Shown: in pieces, positions 8,661-19,064 of the stretch
Numbering within the stretch: the first letter of the stretch is position 1
Layout: each line of letters opens with the position of its first letter
Source: Cydia pomonella
Lineage: Eukaryota; Arthropoda; Insecta; Lepidoptera; Tortricidae
DNA length: 64,000 nucleotides
Assembly (NCBI RefSeq): GCF_033807575.1
Contig: NC_084707.1
Span: 19,764,550 to 19,828,549, forward strand
Direction of reading: 5' to 3'
Translations under genes and position numbers: made by a program
The notes under the pieces: model-generated
Seen by the model: the letters and a program-made list of their open reading frames with translations, nothing else
Told to the model about the DNA's origin: nothing
Databases searched by the model: none

Positions 8661-11189
8661 CTGTTGCATATTGCTTGTTGTTATTTTCCACATAATGATA
8701 GTCATATCAATTCCCTGCGTTGCTTTTTTGACAATGCGGCTAGGATAATGAATACCTACCCAGAAGATATTTTCGTTCTTATAGGTGATTTTAATGTATC
8801 TTATGCCTCATGGACCTTGTGTGCGGATTCAAATCGTCTCAATATTGAGACTAGGGCAGATCCAACTGCTATAGTTCTTTCCGATTTTATCGCTCTAACT
8901 GGTGTAAGCCAATATAACAATTGTTTTAATATAAACGCACGTGTGTTGGATTTGGTAATGGCCAATGTTGATTGCACGGTTGGTGCCTGCTCGTCACCGC
9001 TTACGCAGGAGGATCCGCAACACAAGGCGTTGAATATTTCACTAGCCTTAAACTTAATGAGTTATTTACCGCGCTTGTTACCTAATCAATGTACTAGACC
9101 CATCTTTCACCGCGGCAACTATGACCTTATTCGCAAGGAGTTATCTGAAACCGATTGGTCGTGTTTGAATAATATGAATGTTGAGGATTCAGTTACGTAT
9201 TTTTATTCGGTTCTTAGAACACTTATTTTCAGTCATATTCCACACAAATGCGTTAATAGTAATACTGGATACCCTCCTTGGTTTTCTCGTGCACTAATAA
9301 AAGTTCGCAAACAGAAACTATCAGCCCATAAAAGGTGGAAAATATATGGTAATCCGCTAGATAGGGCGGAATTTAATTTATTAAGAAAAAGGGAGCACAA
9401 ACTAGCCAACGAATGCTATAATAATTTTATTTCATTAGCTGAGGATAGGATACGTAGCGATCCTACTTATTTTTGGTCGTTTATGAAGTCAAAATTCCCT
9501 AGTAACTGCGTACCCGACCAAATGTCTTACCTTGGTGAATTTTCTAAAGATGGTAACACAATTAGTAATTTTTTTAATAGATATTTTAATTCTGTGTTTG
9601 TTACTGATTCTTCTGTCTTACCAGATTATTTGTATGTAGCTAATAACTCCCTGATTGATCTTAATTCCGTTGAAATCTCCGAGGATTGCGTCTTTAAGTT
9701 TTTAGAAAGAGTAGACATTAAGAAGGGTAGTGGTGCTGATTTGATTCACCCCCTTTTCATTAAAATGTGCGCCCGTGAATTGGCAGTGCCTTTAGCTCAA
9801 ATTTTTATTAAGTCCTTAGCTCATGGTCACTTTCCCTCCTCTTGGAAAAAAGCCTTGATAACACCAATTTACAAAAGTGGCGATGCGCACCTGGTAACTA
9901 ATTACAGGCCCATTAGTAAATTAAACATATTTGCGAAAATCTTTGAAAAAATCGTTTACAACAAAATTACTTCTGCCTTCTCTCAGCACATTGCGCCTAA
10001 CCAACATGGTTTTTGTCAAGGTCGTAGCGTTGATACAAATCTCCTGACCTTTACCGATTTTATTATCAATGGGATATCTTCTGGCTGTCAGGTGGACGTC
10101 GTGTATACTGACTTTTCGAAATGTTTTGACAAAATTAATCACAATAACTTAATAAAGAAACTCTTTGAGCTCGGTATACACGGCGACCTTCTTAGATGGA
10201 TAAAGTCTTACCTGTCCAATCGCAGTCAGGCGGTTGCCTTGAAGGGTTATACTTCTTGCTTTCTTCCTATACCTTCCGGAGTACCCCAAGGATCACATCT
10301 TGGTCCTTTACTGTTTATTTTATATGTCAATGACATGGCAAACTGTTTTAGGAACTCTGAGCACCTCGTCTATGCAGATGACACAAAAATATACAAAGCT
10401 GTGTCCTCAGAAGCAGATTGCCATGCATTACAGCATGATTTAGATAACTTTTTCCTCTACTGTTCAGATAATCATCTTTTGTTAAATACTGATAAATGTC
10501 TCGTAATCAGCTTTAATCGTAAAAATGATCCGTTAGTTTTCAATTACACCTTAGCTGGAAAAAATATAGCCCGGGTATCGTCCGTTAGAGACTTAGGTGT
10601 TACTTTAGACTCAGAATTAAATTTTAATTTACATATTGATAATATATGTAAGCGAGCTTATAAGAAGTTAGGGATGATTCTCAGGATCGGACAGCCCTTC
10701 AGGCGCCCCAATACTTATAAACTATTATTCTATTCCTTTGTTAGGAGTATACTTGAATTTGGTTCTGTTGTTTGGACGCCTCAATACCAAGTCCATATTG
10801 ATCGTCTGGAAAGGATCCAAAATATTTTTTTAAAATCACTCTGTTACAGAACGGGTAATTATTTTGAACGTACTTCGTTAGCAGCGAAGCATTTTTGTGT
10901 TCCTTCCCTTGATAACCGAAGACACTATTTAGATATAATGTTCTTGTTTAAAATTCTTAAAGGAGCGATTAAATGTCCGAATCTTTTAGAATTAGTCACT
11001 TTCAGTTGTCCGCACCACCCCCTACGTCCTAGATCTCTATTTTATATCAGCTTTGCCCGCAAGAATTACTCTCGGCACACTTTTTTCAGACGAGTCCCTA
11101 GTTATTATAATAAGTACCTACTTGATATTGATCCTTTTCACACTTCATTGTCTAGTCTCAAAATGATACTTAGACGTAAATTGTTTTAG
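8562..11189 (+). CDS. CR1/Jockey-group LINE ORF2 (endonuclease fragment + reverse transcriptase)
   Basis: Endonuclease/reverse transcriptase of an APE-type non-LTR retrotransposon. The first ~35 codons (8562-8660) are GC-rich sequence from another source; genuine similarity starts at HIACCYFPHND, followed by IGDFNVSYASW, the second half of an endonuclease domain. The RT domain has NYRPISKLNIFAKIFEK, QHGFCQGRS, VVYTDFSKCFDKINH (motif A Asp), GVPQGSHLGPLLFILYVND and LVYADDTKIYK (catalytic DD). The C-terminus ends in the usual basic tail. Some 840 codons are open with no stop, so the copy is young, but it lacks ORF1 and the front of the endonuclease and is 5'-truncated. Clade (CR1, Daphne or Jockey) cannot be decided by eye. 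Confidence 0.9.
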   Translation: MWLTVEPRAAAGAAPHSPGASRRSAGRPRAHGPLLHIACCYFPHNDSHINSLRCFFDNAARIMNTYPEDIFVLIGDFNVSYASWTLCADSNRLNIETRADPTAIVLSDFIALTGVSQYNNCFNINARVLDLVMANVDCTVGACSSPLTQEDPQHKALNISLALNLMSYLPRLLPNQCTRPIFHRGNYDLIRKELSETDWSCLNNMNVEDSVTYFYSVLRTLIFSHIPHKCVNSNTGYPPWFSRALIKVRKQKLSAHKRWKIYGNPLDRAEFNLLRKREHKLANECYNNFISLAEDRIRSDPTYFWSFMKSKFPSNCVPDQMSYLGEFSKDGNTISNFFNRYFNSVFVTDSSVLPDYLYVANNSLIDLNSVEISEDCVFKFLERVDIKKGSGADLIHPLFIKMCARELAVPLAQIFIKSLAHGHFPSSWKKALITPIYKSGDAHLVTNYRPISKLNIFAKIFEKIVYNKITSAFSQHIAPNQHGFCQGRSVDTNLLTFTDFIINGISSGCQVDVVYTDFSKCFDKINHNNLIKKLFELGIHGDLLRWIKSYLSNRSQAVALKGYTSCFLPIPSGVPQGSHLGPLLFILYVNDMANCFRNSEHLVYADDTKIYKAVSSEADCHALQHDLDNFFLYCSDNHLLLNTDKCLVISFNRKNDPLVFNYTLAGKNIARVSSVRDLGVTLDSELNFNLHIDNICKRAYKKLGMILRIGQPFRRPNTYKLLFYSFVRSILEFGSVVWTPQYQVHIDRLERIQNIFLKSLCYRTGNYFERTSLAAKHFCVPSLDNRRHYLDIMFLFKILKGAIKCPNLLELVTFSCPHHPLRPRSLFYISFARKNYSRHTFFRRVPSYYNKYLLDIDPFHTSLSSLKMILRRKLF

Positions 11190-11300
11190 TTCAAGTACAT
11201 ATTTCATATAATTAAATGTAATACAATGTACACAATGTATAAATGTAACTTTCCGGTTGTCCTAATACCTACCAAATATTAGTAAAAAAAAAAAAAAAAA
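11190..11300 (+). other. 3' UTR and poly-A tail of the LINE
   Basis: Short AT-rich trailer ending in a 17-A run near 11284-11300, which marks the reverse-transcription start of the insertion. Confidence 0.6.
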
Positions 11301-11421
11301 TACAACATATCCGATAATTAATGAAACAGACAGTAATGTCAAACCTGTTTATTGTATTTTTTTCTCCTCTGAAGACTAGTAAATAGAATTTAAGTATGGC
11401 TCATGATTTCATGATTTCATT

Positions 11422-11475
11422 AGGGTTCCGTAGCCAAATGGCATAAAACGGAACCCTTATAGTTTCGCCATGTCC

Positions 11476-11534
<59 letters not shown>

Positions 11535-12160
11535 CGAGGCTTTGCTCCGTGGTCGTTAGTGCTAGAAAGCTGAAATTTGGCATGGATATATAAATCAATA
11601 AAGCCGACAAAGTCGTACAATAAAATCTAAAAATTTAATTTTTTTTAGGGTACCTCCCCTACACGTAAAGTGGGGGTGAATTTTTTTTTTCGCTTCAACC
11701 CTAGAGTGTGGGGTATCGTTGGAAAGGTCTTTCAAAACTAATAGGGGTTTTCAAGAAACATTTTTTGATAAAGTGAATATATTCGGAGATAATCGCTCCG
11801 GAAGAAAAAAAAAATGTGTCCCCCCCCCCTCTAACTTTTGAACCATAGGTCCAAAAAATATGAAAAAAATCGTGGAAGTAGAGCTTAAGAAAGACATTAA
11901 ATGAAAACTATAGCGGACATGATCAGTTTAGCTGTTTTTGAGTTATCGCAAAAAGTTTTCCCTTCATAGTAAAAAGACTTACTTTAATTAGGTACCTACT
12001 GATTGTGCAAATTTGCCTATTTGTTTAACTCGGGTGAAAGGTACCGTTTCATCCCTTGGTTAACAATTTACTATACTTTAAGCTCCAGTTTAGCTTATTG
12101 TGACGGAAGAGTAACTACGGAACCCTACACTGAGCGTGGCCCGACATGCTCTTGGCCGGT
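11422..12160 (+). repeat. AGGGTTCCGTA-family repeat, copy R1
   Basis: Begins TAGGGTTCCGTAGCCAAATGG and ends ACTACGGAACCCTACACTGAG then CTTGGCCGGT. About 690 bp are shared in the same order with 17851-18547 and, more diverged, 28846-29423. The ends carry an inverted AGGGTTCCGTAG / CTACGGAACCCT pair. It contains a (TCTG)n tract at 11467-11532. No coding capacity. A non-autonomous element; superfamily unassigned. Confidence 0.75.
11467..11534 (+). repeat. (GTCT)n microsatellite inside R1
   Basis: About 16 tandem GTCT units. R2 has only a few units at the same place, so the tract expanded within this copy. Confidence 0.9.
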
Positions 12161-12340
12161 TATTTTCTTTATGCTGTTGGTATGTATGTTAACATTATGT
12201 ACTTAATAATGAACCTCCAGGTCTATGATTCTTAAGTATGTTAAGTACTCTACATTGTACTTCAAATCCATTTGTATATGTGACTGTTTGTGTTCTAAAT
12301 AAATGAAAAAAAAATAAAAAATAAAAAATAAAATAAAAGT
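12161..12340 (+). other. retroposed 3'-tail-like sequence with A-rich end
   Basis: Ends TAAATAAATGAAAAAAAAATA and further A-rich units at 12295-12335, like the tail of a retroposed transcript. The parent is not recognised. Confidence 0.35.
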
Positions 12341-12940
12341 ACCTACCTACATACTGTGTGCGTTGCAGCAGGACAAAAGGGTCACAGCTCAGTGATACTC
12401 TTCACTCTTTCGAGTAAAGCACTGGTTTTCTGCCGGAACCCAGGTCACAGCAGATGTATAAAATGAGGGTATGTGTGTGTTACATGTTTATAATATATAA
12501 GTCGTATGTGATAATAAATAAGTCGGCAAGGATGTGAACAGTGTGTAGGATTCTGAAATCTTATTGGGAGTGTAAGGTGTCAGTGAAATTAAGAAATATT
12601 AAATAATATTTATTTTTTATTTATTTTATTTTGAAACGTAATAATATACAGCATTACAGTCGAGACCAAAGCACTGTACAATTCAGATTATATAATAGGA
12701 TTACATACTAGGAAAAACAGATCGCAATCAACTTTCGTCCATCACATGTTAAATAAGCCCCAATTATAAGTTCGTTAGATAGCTCTAATGCTGAAGCGCC
12801 GCAATTGACACATAAAACCAAAAAAATATTCTTAATGTTACGGACGTTAAAGTGATTATGATATATACGTATTTTAAAGAATGTTTATTTATTATGAAAA
12901 TTAGCTAACAGATTGTAAAGAAAAATTTGGGGTTTTGTAG
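12341..12940. other. non-coding stretch without recognised feature
   Basis: AT-rich DNA with no exon-like coding. No repeat shared with the rest of the window was seen. Confidence 0.35.
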
Positions 12941-13202
12941 GGTTCCGTACCTCAAAGGAAAAAACCGAACTTTTATAGGATCTAAGGTCCGACCGAGAAC
13001 GCTTTTTCTGTCTCGGCCGAGAACGAGACCGAGACCGAGATTCAATGGTATTCTCGGCCGAGACCGAGACCGAGACCGAGAATTTATAAAATAGAAGAAA
13101 AAAACACGATTTTTGCAATCAAAATGTTTTAATAGTCGAAATTCGATGATTTATCAGAAAAAGGTTTCATGGCCACTTCGTAGCGCTATTAAATAAATAG
13201 TA

Positions 13203-13818
13203 TTTTTAGGGTTCCGTAGCCAAAATGGCAAAAACCCTTATAGTTTCGCCATTGCCGTCTGTCTGTGTCTGTCCGTATGTCACAACCATTTTACTCGAAA
13301 ACTAAACGATATATTTTATAACGATATATGGAATGAAGGTGTATTATGTTATGTAAGTCCGGTCTATTGACGACCGGTTTGGCCTAGTGGGTAGTGACCC
13401 TGCCTACGAAGCTGATGGTCCCGGGTTCAAATCCTGGTAAGGGCATGTATTTGTGTGATGAGCATGGATATTTGTTCCTGAGTCATGGGTGTTTTCTATG
13501 TATTTAAGTATTTATATATTATATATATCGTTGTCTAAGTACCCTCAACACAAGCCTTATTGAGCTTACTGTGGGACTTAGTCAATTTGTGTAATAATGT
13601 CCTATAATAATGTCCTATAATATTTATTTAAGTCGCATCTTAGTAAGGTAAATAATCAAGCTGTAATAAATACTTTTACAGGAAAATGATTTTGAATATC
13701 TTCTTATTAAAATGAAGGAAGTGCCACGAACATTCGCTCTTTTGCTTGTCTGGCTTTTTGTATTGTATGAAGGTACGGAACCCTCCATTATGCGTTGCCC
13801 GACACTTGGCCGGTTTTT
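13203..13818 (+). repeat. AGGGTTCCGTA-family repeat, copy R5, nested in the hAT-like element
   Basis: Starts TTTTTAGGGTTCCGTAGCCA and ends TACGGAACCCTCC...CACTTGGCCGGTTTTT, the family's two termini. It is interrupted by the SINE at 13369. Its 3' part includes the start of a short open frame (13712). Confidence 0.6.
13369..13632 (+). mobile_element. tRNA-derived SINE (GACGACCGG family), copy 1
   Basis: A box TGGCCTAGTGGGTAGTGACC and B box GGTTCAAATCC, spaced as in a tRNA, then a body ending CTTAGTCAATTTGTGTAATAA and TGTCCTATAATATTTATTT. The same unit occurs at 34051, at 55035 (minus strand) and as a fragment at 36772. The 3' TGTCCTATAAT word is doubled here. Moved by LINE machinery. Confidence 0.85.
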
Positions 13819-14760
13819 CTACTACGGATGTGCACAAAAAGAGGTAAGTACAGTAACAATAATCAGAATTAAAAAAGTTATATATTGTTACCCAAAAAAC
13901 GTAATTTTTCAGCGTTATGGTCCGTTATATTGTGACAATGCTCGTCGTTTAACTGGTCAGTTAGGGACCTGCTACTAAGCTAAGCCATATTAAATGAAAA
14001 TCAACTTATGTCTGAAAAACCACACCGCGAGTTTCGTCAAAATTGCATAGAAGCATCCGCAAAGTTAGCATGAAATTATGTCCAATATTCCACAACAGTA
14101 ATCCGCCACAGGTATTGTTTTGTACTTACCTACTGCTTTACCTTTTCCCGTAAACAAAAATATATTCAGTATCAAAATATCCAGTGTCATCTTACACCCA
14201 CATCAAGTTAATTTAAGTTACATGTCAATAACAATATACACTCATTTATTAACTCTTCCGCAATTACAACGACCACAAAACGAAAAGAACCAAAGAACAA
14301 GTCATTACTGGCAACCGAGCCTATCCAATCCCAACGCCGTATTTGATAAGTAATTGGCTTAAAATGTGGGTACCTACGAAACCAATCAAAATCACAAAAA
14401 CGTCACACCAAGCGGCCGAAGCAACCAACGGGTGGCTTTGAAACGGGCGCTCGTGCGCGGTAAATTAAAAATCCACCAATGATAACATACTGCCTAGTCT
14501 CGGTCTCGGCAAGAATCTCGGCCCATTTTGGCCGAGAGCCGAGACCGAGATCTCGGCCCGATTTTTGGCCGAGAATGCCGAGACCGAGACCGAGACCGAG
14601 ATCTCGGTCGGACCTTAATAGGATCACTGGTGGGTCTGTTAGCCCATCTTTCACAGCTTATTTGCTCCGAAAGTACTGGATCAATTAGTTTTAAATTTGG
14701 TACACATAATCTAAATCTGTGACCTAAAGGCGAACGTAGGTACATAAATGAATTTTAAAT

Positions 14761-14965
14761 ATAGGTTTTTTGGGCTAAATGAAAAAAAAATGTTTTGCAA
14801 TTTATATCGCGTTGTATATCAAATGAACGGGTTCGTTATGAGAATCTGATATAAATAATTACTATTTGAAGATAATCGTTTAGAAGTTATTAAAGTAAAT
14901 ATTTCAAAAAATACACAGTCCCAATGGTTACTTAAATCGTTGTGTGATTTGGTGTGGAGAGCTAT
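14761..14965. other. AT-rich spacer
   Basis: Nothing recognised; may be the interior of R6. Confidence 0.3.
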
Positions 14966-15560
14966 TGCAAAGACCGAGTTCCGCGTAGGGCCGAAGACCC
15001 GAGGAGACTTGGAGAGGGGCGCCTACACTTGAAACCAAAGGTCGAGATTCGAGAGATTAGTGCTCAAACACAGAATAATAGTACAAGTATCCAAATGCGA
15101 AGGTCGAAGACTAAGCTCCGTGTAGGGCCGAAGGACTCGAGCCTCCGACAGGTCCGTGCTTCCTGAACTCGGCAATTTCCCATGGCCGAGTTCTGCGTAG
15201 GGCCGAAGGCGCCAATCGCTGGCCAATACGCGCGAAGGCCAAGTTGCGGTAGGTTAGTATTTAAATACATTACAGCATCAAGCGAGACCGAAGGCTTCCA
15301 ACCGACGTAAGAACTGCAACACAGTACAATGAAGGCTCGCTCCCTGCAACTTCCGCAAGTAGATTGTGAAAGCCGAAGGCCGAGCTCCGCATAGTGCCAA
15401 ACTAATGCGTCTAAGAGAGGCTCGCCTTTTTTGTTTAAACACAGAATAATAGTACAAGTATCTCAATGCGAAGGCTGAAAGAGTAAAACTTCCCGCAGCT
15501 CGACCTTCGGTCTCGCTTAGTTGCGCTCACCCATCAGCCCTAAACAGAGCTCGGCCTTCA
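14966..15560. repeat. degenerate GCCGAAGGC / CGAGTTCCGCGTAGGG repeat block
   Basis: The words GGCCGAAG, CCGAGTTCCGCGTAGGGCC and GCGAGACCGAAGGC recur irregularly across 600 bp, for example near 14980, 15115, 15185, 15275, 15370 and 15500 (inverse). CACAGAATAATAGTACAAGTAT occurs twice (read as two 20-base halves near 15070 and 15440). Short frames across it are composition artefacts. Confidence 0.6.
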
Positions 15561-15878
15561 GCCTTCACAATCAAGATACTTAGAAACGTATTACGTTTCA
15601 GGAAGTTGGAGCTTACCCACTAATAATAAAGAGTGTCTTGATAAGTTCGCAGACGTGTTCAACCTTTAACTTACGCGGAAATATGAACCTAGCAGACGCT
15701 ATGCGTCTTCAGTCTTCGCTAACCCTGACACCTTGTAATCCTAATTAATTAATTAATAAAACGATTGCTTCATTAAATATTTGTACGAATTCTCACATTT
15801 CTTACTAGAGGCATTTTTACACCAAAAAAGGTTTATTATGCACACATAGATTAAATGTCCCAATAGCCCTTATAAATA
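15561..15878. other. non-coding stretch without recognised feature
   Basis: No coding or repeat match seen. Confidence 0.3.
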
Positions 15879-16012
15879 GGCGTGTCCACACAGAGCGAGC
15901 ATACGCGCGAGGCAATTTCCTCACGCACAAACCGGCTAGTGTAGAAATGCCTCGGCCGAGGCGGCGCGCGCGTTTTCCTCGCCTGAGCGCGCACCTCGGA
16001 CGAGACACGTTT
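15879..16012. mobile_element. palindromic GC-rich MITE, degraded copy
   Basis: Shares CGCGAGGCAATTTCCTCACG, TGCCTCGGCCGAGGCGGCGC and GCGTTTTCCTCGCC with the better preserved copy at 59555-59706. The right arm has decayed (CACCTCGGACGAGACACGT). Confidence 0.6.
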
Positions 16013-16224
16013 AAAGAGGTAAAAAACCTGTTTATATATGTTGCCAAAAAGTAATATGATTTGCCAGTCGACATGGATTTGTTCAAAATATGACCTGATA
16101 TAAGGCCCAGCCATACCTACTAATGAATAATCCAACATTTGCCGCTGAAATTTGAACCTATCGTGCAGTTGATTTTATTTTAATTCAAAACACAATGAAT
16201 ACCTATATAATCATAAATCTAAAT

Positions 16225-17215
16225 CTAAATTAGCCTGAAGCATTGTTCCCAGTAAACTGGCCGGGTACCCCCTCTGCACAGTGAGGCTGAGTTATAGTGC
16301 AAAAAAAATCTTTTATTAGTTTTTTGGTGTCTGACGACCTTATGTACGAAATATCATTCGATATTTACCAGTCGCTTTTCGGTGAAGGAAAACATCGTGA
16401 GGAAACCGGACTAATCCCAACAAGGCCTAGTTTACCCTCTGGGTTGGAAGGTCAGATGGCAGTCGCTTTCGTAAAAACTAGTGCCTACGCCAAATCTTGG
16501 GATTAGTTGTCAAGCGGACCCCAGGCTCCCATGAGCCGTGGCAAAATGCCGGGACAACGCGAGGAAGAAGAAGAAGAAGAAGGTGTCTGACGACCAAGGA
16601 GCGAAAGTTTCAACCGCAAGTGCCGCAAATACATAATTAGTTTTTAAAAATGCATATATGCGACACTTGGCAATTTGGGCGTCGTCTGCTGCCGTCCCCG
16701 GCTTCCTGGTAGAGCGCCGGACATGAGATGGGGCCAGCGTATCAACGCATGTCACATCTCACGCCAGGGGCCGCCGCAGGAACCAAGGTAGTACGAGCGA
16801 GCAGCCGTCGGGCCTTTTGCCATCTGCCGCTGATAGACCAACTGGCTCCAGGGTTGCTGCCGTTGCTGGTATGTAGACGCTACCAAGTGCTCTGCGCATT
16901 AGGTCGTTTAGAGCCGTGTCTATAAAATCGGCCGGCGCTTGACTGGCAGTGGTGTCCGTGGTGCTCATAAGCGTCAACCTGGCTTCCACAACGGGAGCAA
17001 GCGTGTGGCTCGCCGGCTTTCAAACCTAGCCTGAGGCATACGGCTACACGCAGTGACGCCGGGTCCAAAAAGGAATCAATGTTCCGCGATGGTAAGGCGC
17101 GCAGCCAATGCCCTGTCTCGGGTTTCGATACTGCGAGCAGTCTAGCACGTTCGCAGGGGTTCGAACTATTGTCCAAAAGGAATTTGTGGGTTCTTTTTTC
17201 AAAACTGAACGAAAC
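16225..17215 (-). pseudogene. LINE reverse-transcriptase C-terminal relic, split by a SINE
   Basis: Minus-strand fragments in several frames carry the C-terminal block common downstream of one class of invertebrate reverse transcriptase: ERARLLAVSKPETGHWLRAL, LRVAVCLRLGL, a Cys/His cluster (CSRCGSQVDAYEHHGHHC), SAGR, GKRPDGCSLV, TCVDTLAPSHV and AVETFAPWSSDT. Frameshifts break it near 16985 and 16755. The SINE at 16340-16581 is inserted just after AVETFAPWSSDT. The family assignment comes from remembered motif similarity only. Confidence 0.7.
16340..16581 (+). mobile_element. (GAA)n-tailed SINE, 5'-truncated copy
   Basis: Body TTATGTACGAAATATCATTC to a (GAA)n tail, matching 49848-50081 over its length. 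It lacks the tRNA head. Flanked by GGTGTCTGACGACC on both sides (16326-16339 and 16582-16595), a perfect 14-bp target duplication, so the 5' truncation happened during insertion. Target is the LINE relic on the other strand. Confidence 0.9.
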
Positions 17216-17252
17216 TAAACAAATGCAACTCTGTTCCAATTGAATATGATTT

Positions 17253-19064
17253 AAAGGGTGTAGCAGGATAGCCTAGGAAAAACTGCCCCCAGCGATTTTG
17301 GGCCGAAACTGTAATCAAACGATGCCTTTTGGGGAGGTTATACTCTGCACAAAGTTTCATCCCTCTGTTACCCCCTGGGGGTAAAAAACACCCGATTAAC
17401 CCCAAAACTGTTTTAATTATTTTTTCCTAAACTATGAAAGTGACGAATTTCAAATTTCGTACAAATATTAATAAGACTAAAAGCTATGTGCTAAAAAAAT
17501 ATTAACCCCCTAACCATTGAAATTCTTGTAAAAAAAACAAAAATAAAAAAAGAATCAACCTGTATATCAAGTTTGGCTCATGGTACCACACCATTTTTTT
17601 TTTCAAAAATGAACCAGTTTATATTCTACATGATACAAAAGTTTCATGGACCTACTCCAGAAGGAACATTGCGAAATTAATATGTATTGGCTCTTTGGTG
17701 CGTACTATTCATTGAACTCCCACTAAGAGCCTTGCATTATTAATAAACAATGGCTTGCGATCGGACCGCTGGCGCTGCTCGTGCCCGATTTGAAAAAGGT
17801 GGGGATAAAGAAGTATGAATCAAACTCATTTGTATTTATAAAAACATTTTTAGGGTTCCGTAGTCAACTAGGAACCCTTATAGTTTCGCCATGTCCGCCT
17901 GCCTGTCTGTCTGTCTGTCTGTCCGAGGCTTTGCTCCGTGATCGTTAGTGCTAGAATGCTGAAATTTGGCATGGATATATAAACCAATAAAGCCGACAAA
18001 GTCGTACAATAAAATCTAAAAATTTAATTTTTTTGAGGGTACCTCCCCTACACGTAAAGTGGGGGTGAATTTTTGTTTTTTGCTTCAATCCTACAGTGTG
18101 GGGTATCGTTGGAAAGGTATTTCAAAACTAATAGGGGTCTTCAACAAACATTTTTTGATTAAAAGAAAATATTCGGAGATAATCGCTCCGAAAGAAAAAA
18201 AAATGTGTCCCCCCCCTCTAACTTTTGAACCATAGGTCCAAAAAAAATTAAAAAAATCGTGGAAGTAGAGCTTAAGAAAGACATTAAATGAAAACTATAG
18301 CGGACATGATCAGTTTAGCTGTTTTTGAGTTATCGCAAAAAGTTTCCCCTTCATAGTAAAAAGACATACTTTAATTAGGTACTGATTATGCAAATTTGCC
18401 TATTTGTTTAACTCACGTGAAAGGTACCGTTTCATCCCTTGGTTAACAATTTACTATACTTTAAGCTCCAGTTTAGCTTATTGTGACGGAAGAGTAACTA
18501 CGGAACCCTACACTGAGCGTGGCCCGACATGCTCTTGGCCGGTTTTTTTAAATTATTTTGTTTTCGGGTCCGAGACGTTGCGTATTAAGCATGATACGAG
18601 TATAATGATTAGTAGCTACGAAATAGTACGTTTATTTTAATTTCGCAATGTTCCTTCTGGAGTAGGTCCATGAAACTTTTATATAATATAGAATATAAAT
18701 TGGTTCATTTTTGAAAAAAAAAATGGTGTGGTACCATGAGCCAAACTTGATATACAGGGTGATTCTTTTTTTATTTTTGTTTTTTTTACAAGAATTTAAA
18801 TGGTTAGCGGGTTAATATTTTTTTTGCACATAGCTTTTAGTCTTATTAATATTTGTACAAAATTTTAAATTCGTCACTTTCATAGTTTAGGAAAAAATAA
18901 TTAAAACAGTTTTGGGGTTAATCGGGTGTTTTTCACCCCCAGGAGGTAACAGAGGGATGAAACTTTGTGCAGAGTATAACCTCCCCAAAAGGCATCGTTT
19001 GATTACAGTTTCGGCCCAAAATCGCTGGGGGCAGTTTTTCCTAGGCTATCCTGCTACACCCTTT
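17253..19064. mobile_element. long-inverted-repeat element, 428-bp arms
   Basis: 17253-17680 and 18637-19064 are inverse copies over their whole 428 bp. The outer ends are AAAGGGTGTAGCAGGATAGC and GCTATCCTGCTACACCCTTT. The 956-bp centre contains repeat copy R2. No target duplication is visible at the outer ends. The arms show small differences, so it is not an assembly mirror artefact. No transposase. It starts about 40 bp from the LINE relic. Confidence 0.8.
17851..18547 (+). repeat. AGGGTTCCGTA-family repeat, copy R2
   Basis: Same start and end as R1 and high similarity through the body, including GCTTTGCTCCGTG and GGTACCTCCCCTACACGTAA. It lies between the arms of the long inverted repeat. 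Confidence 0.75.

Larger units (their letters stand above)
12983..14617. mobile_element. hAT-like element with perfect 8-bp target duplication
   Basis: The ends are exact inverse complements: TAAGGTCCGACCGAG at 12983 and CTCGGTCGGACCTTA at 14617. Both sides are flanked by ATAGGATC (12975-12982 and 14618-14625), a perfect 8-bp duplication typical of hAT. The subterminal regions are dense in GAGACCGAGACCGAG / CTCGGCCGAGA repeats (12985-13083; 14493-14610), which would fold and could bind a transposase. No transposase ORF. The interior holds another repeat copy (13203-13818), which holds a SINE. Confidence 0.8.
12942..14760 (+). repeat. AGGGTTCCGTA-family repeat (R6), split by a hAT-like element
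   Basis: 12942-12982 reads AGGGTTCCGTACCTCAAAGG and on to ATAGGATC; the sequence resumes at 14618 with ATAGGATCACTGG. The left piece matches the end of the 47412-47838 copy (reverse complement). The split is explained by the transposon at 12983-14617. The right boundary of R6 is uncertain. Confidence 0.5.

Noticed and set aside
13712..13978. Small secreted Cys-rich peptide gene (signal-like leader, possible 69-nt intron with GTAAGT/TTTCAG, four cysteines)
   Set aside because: The middle of the frame (GGTACGGAACCCT...CACTTGGCCGGTTTTT) is the terminus of the AGGGTTCCGTA repeat, so much of the peptide is transposon sequence. No family is recognised and the intron is in frame, so splicing is not required. 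It could be an exonised element but the evidence is thin.
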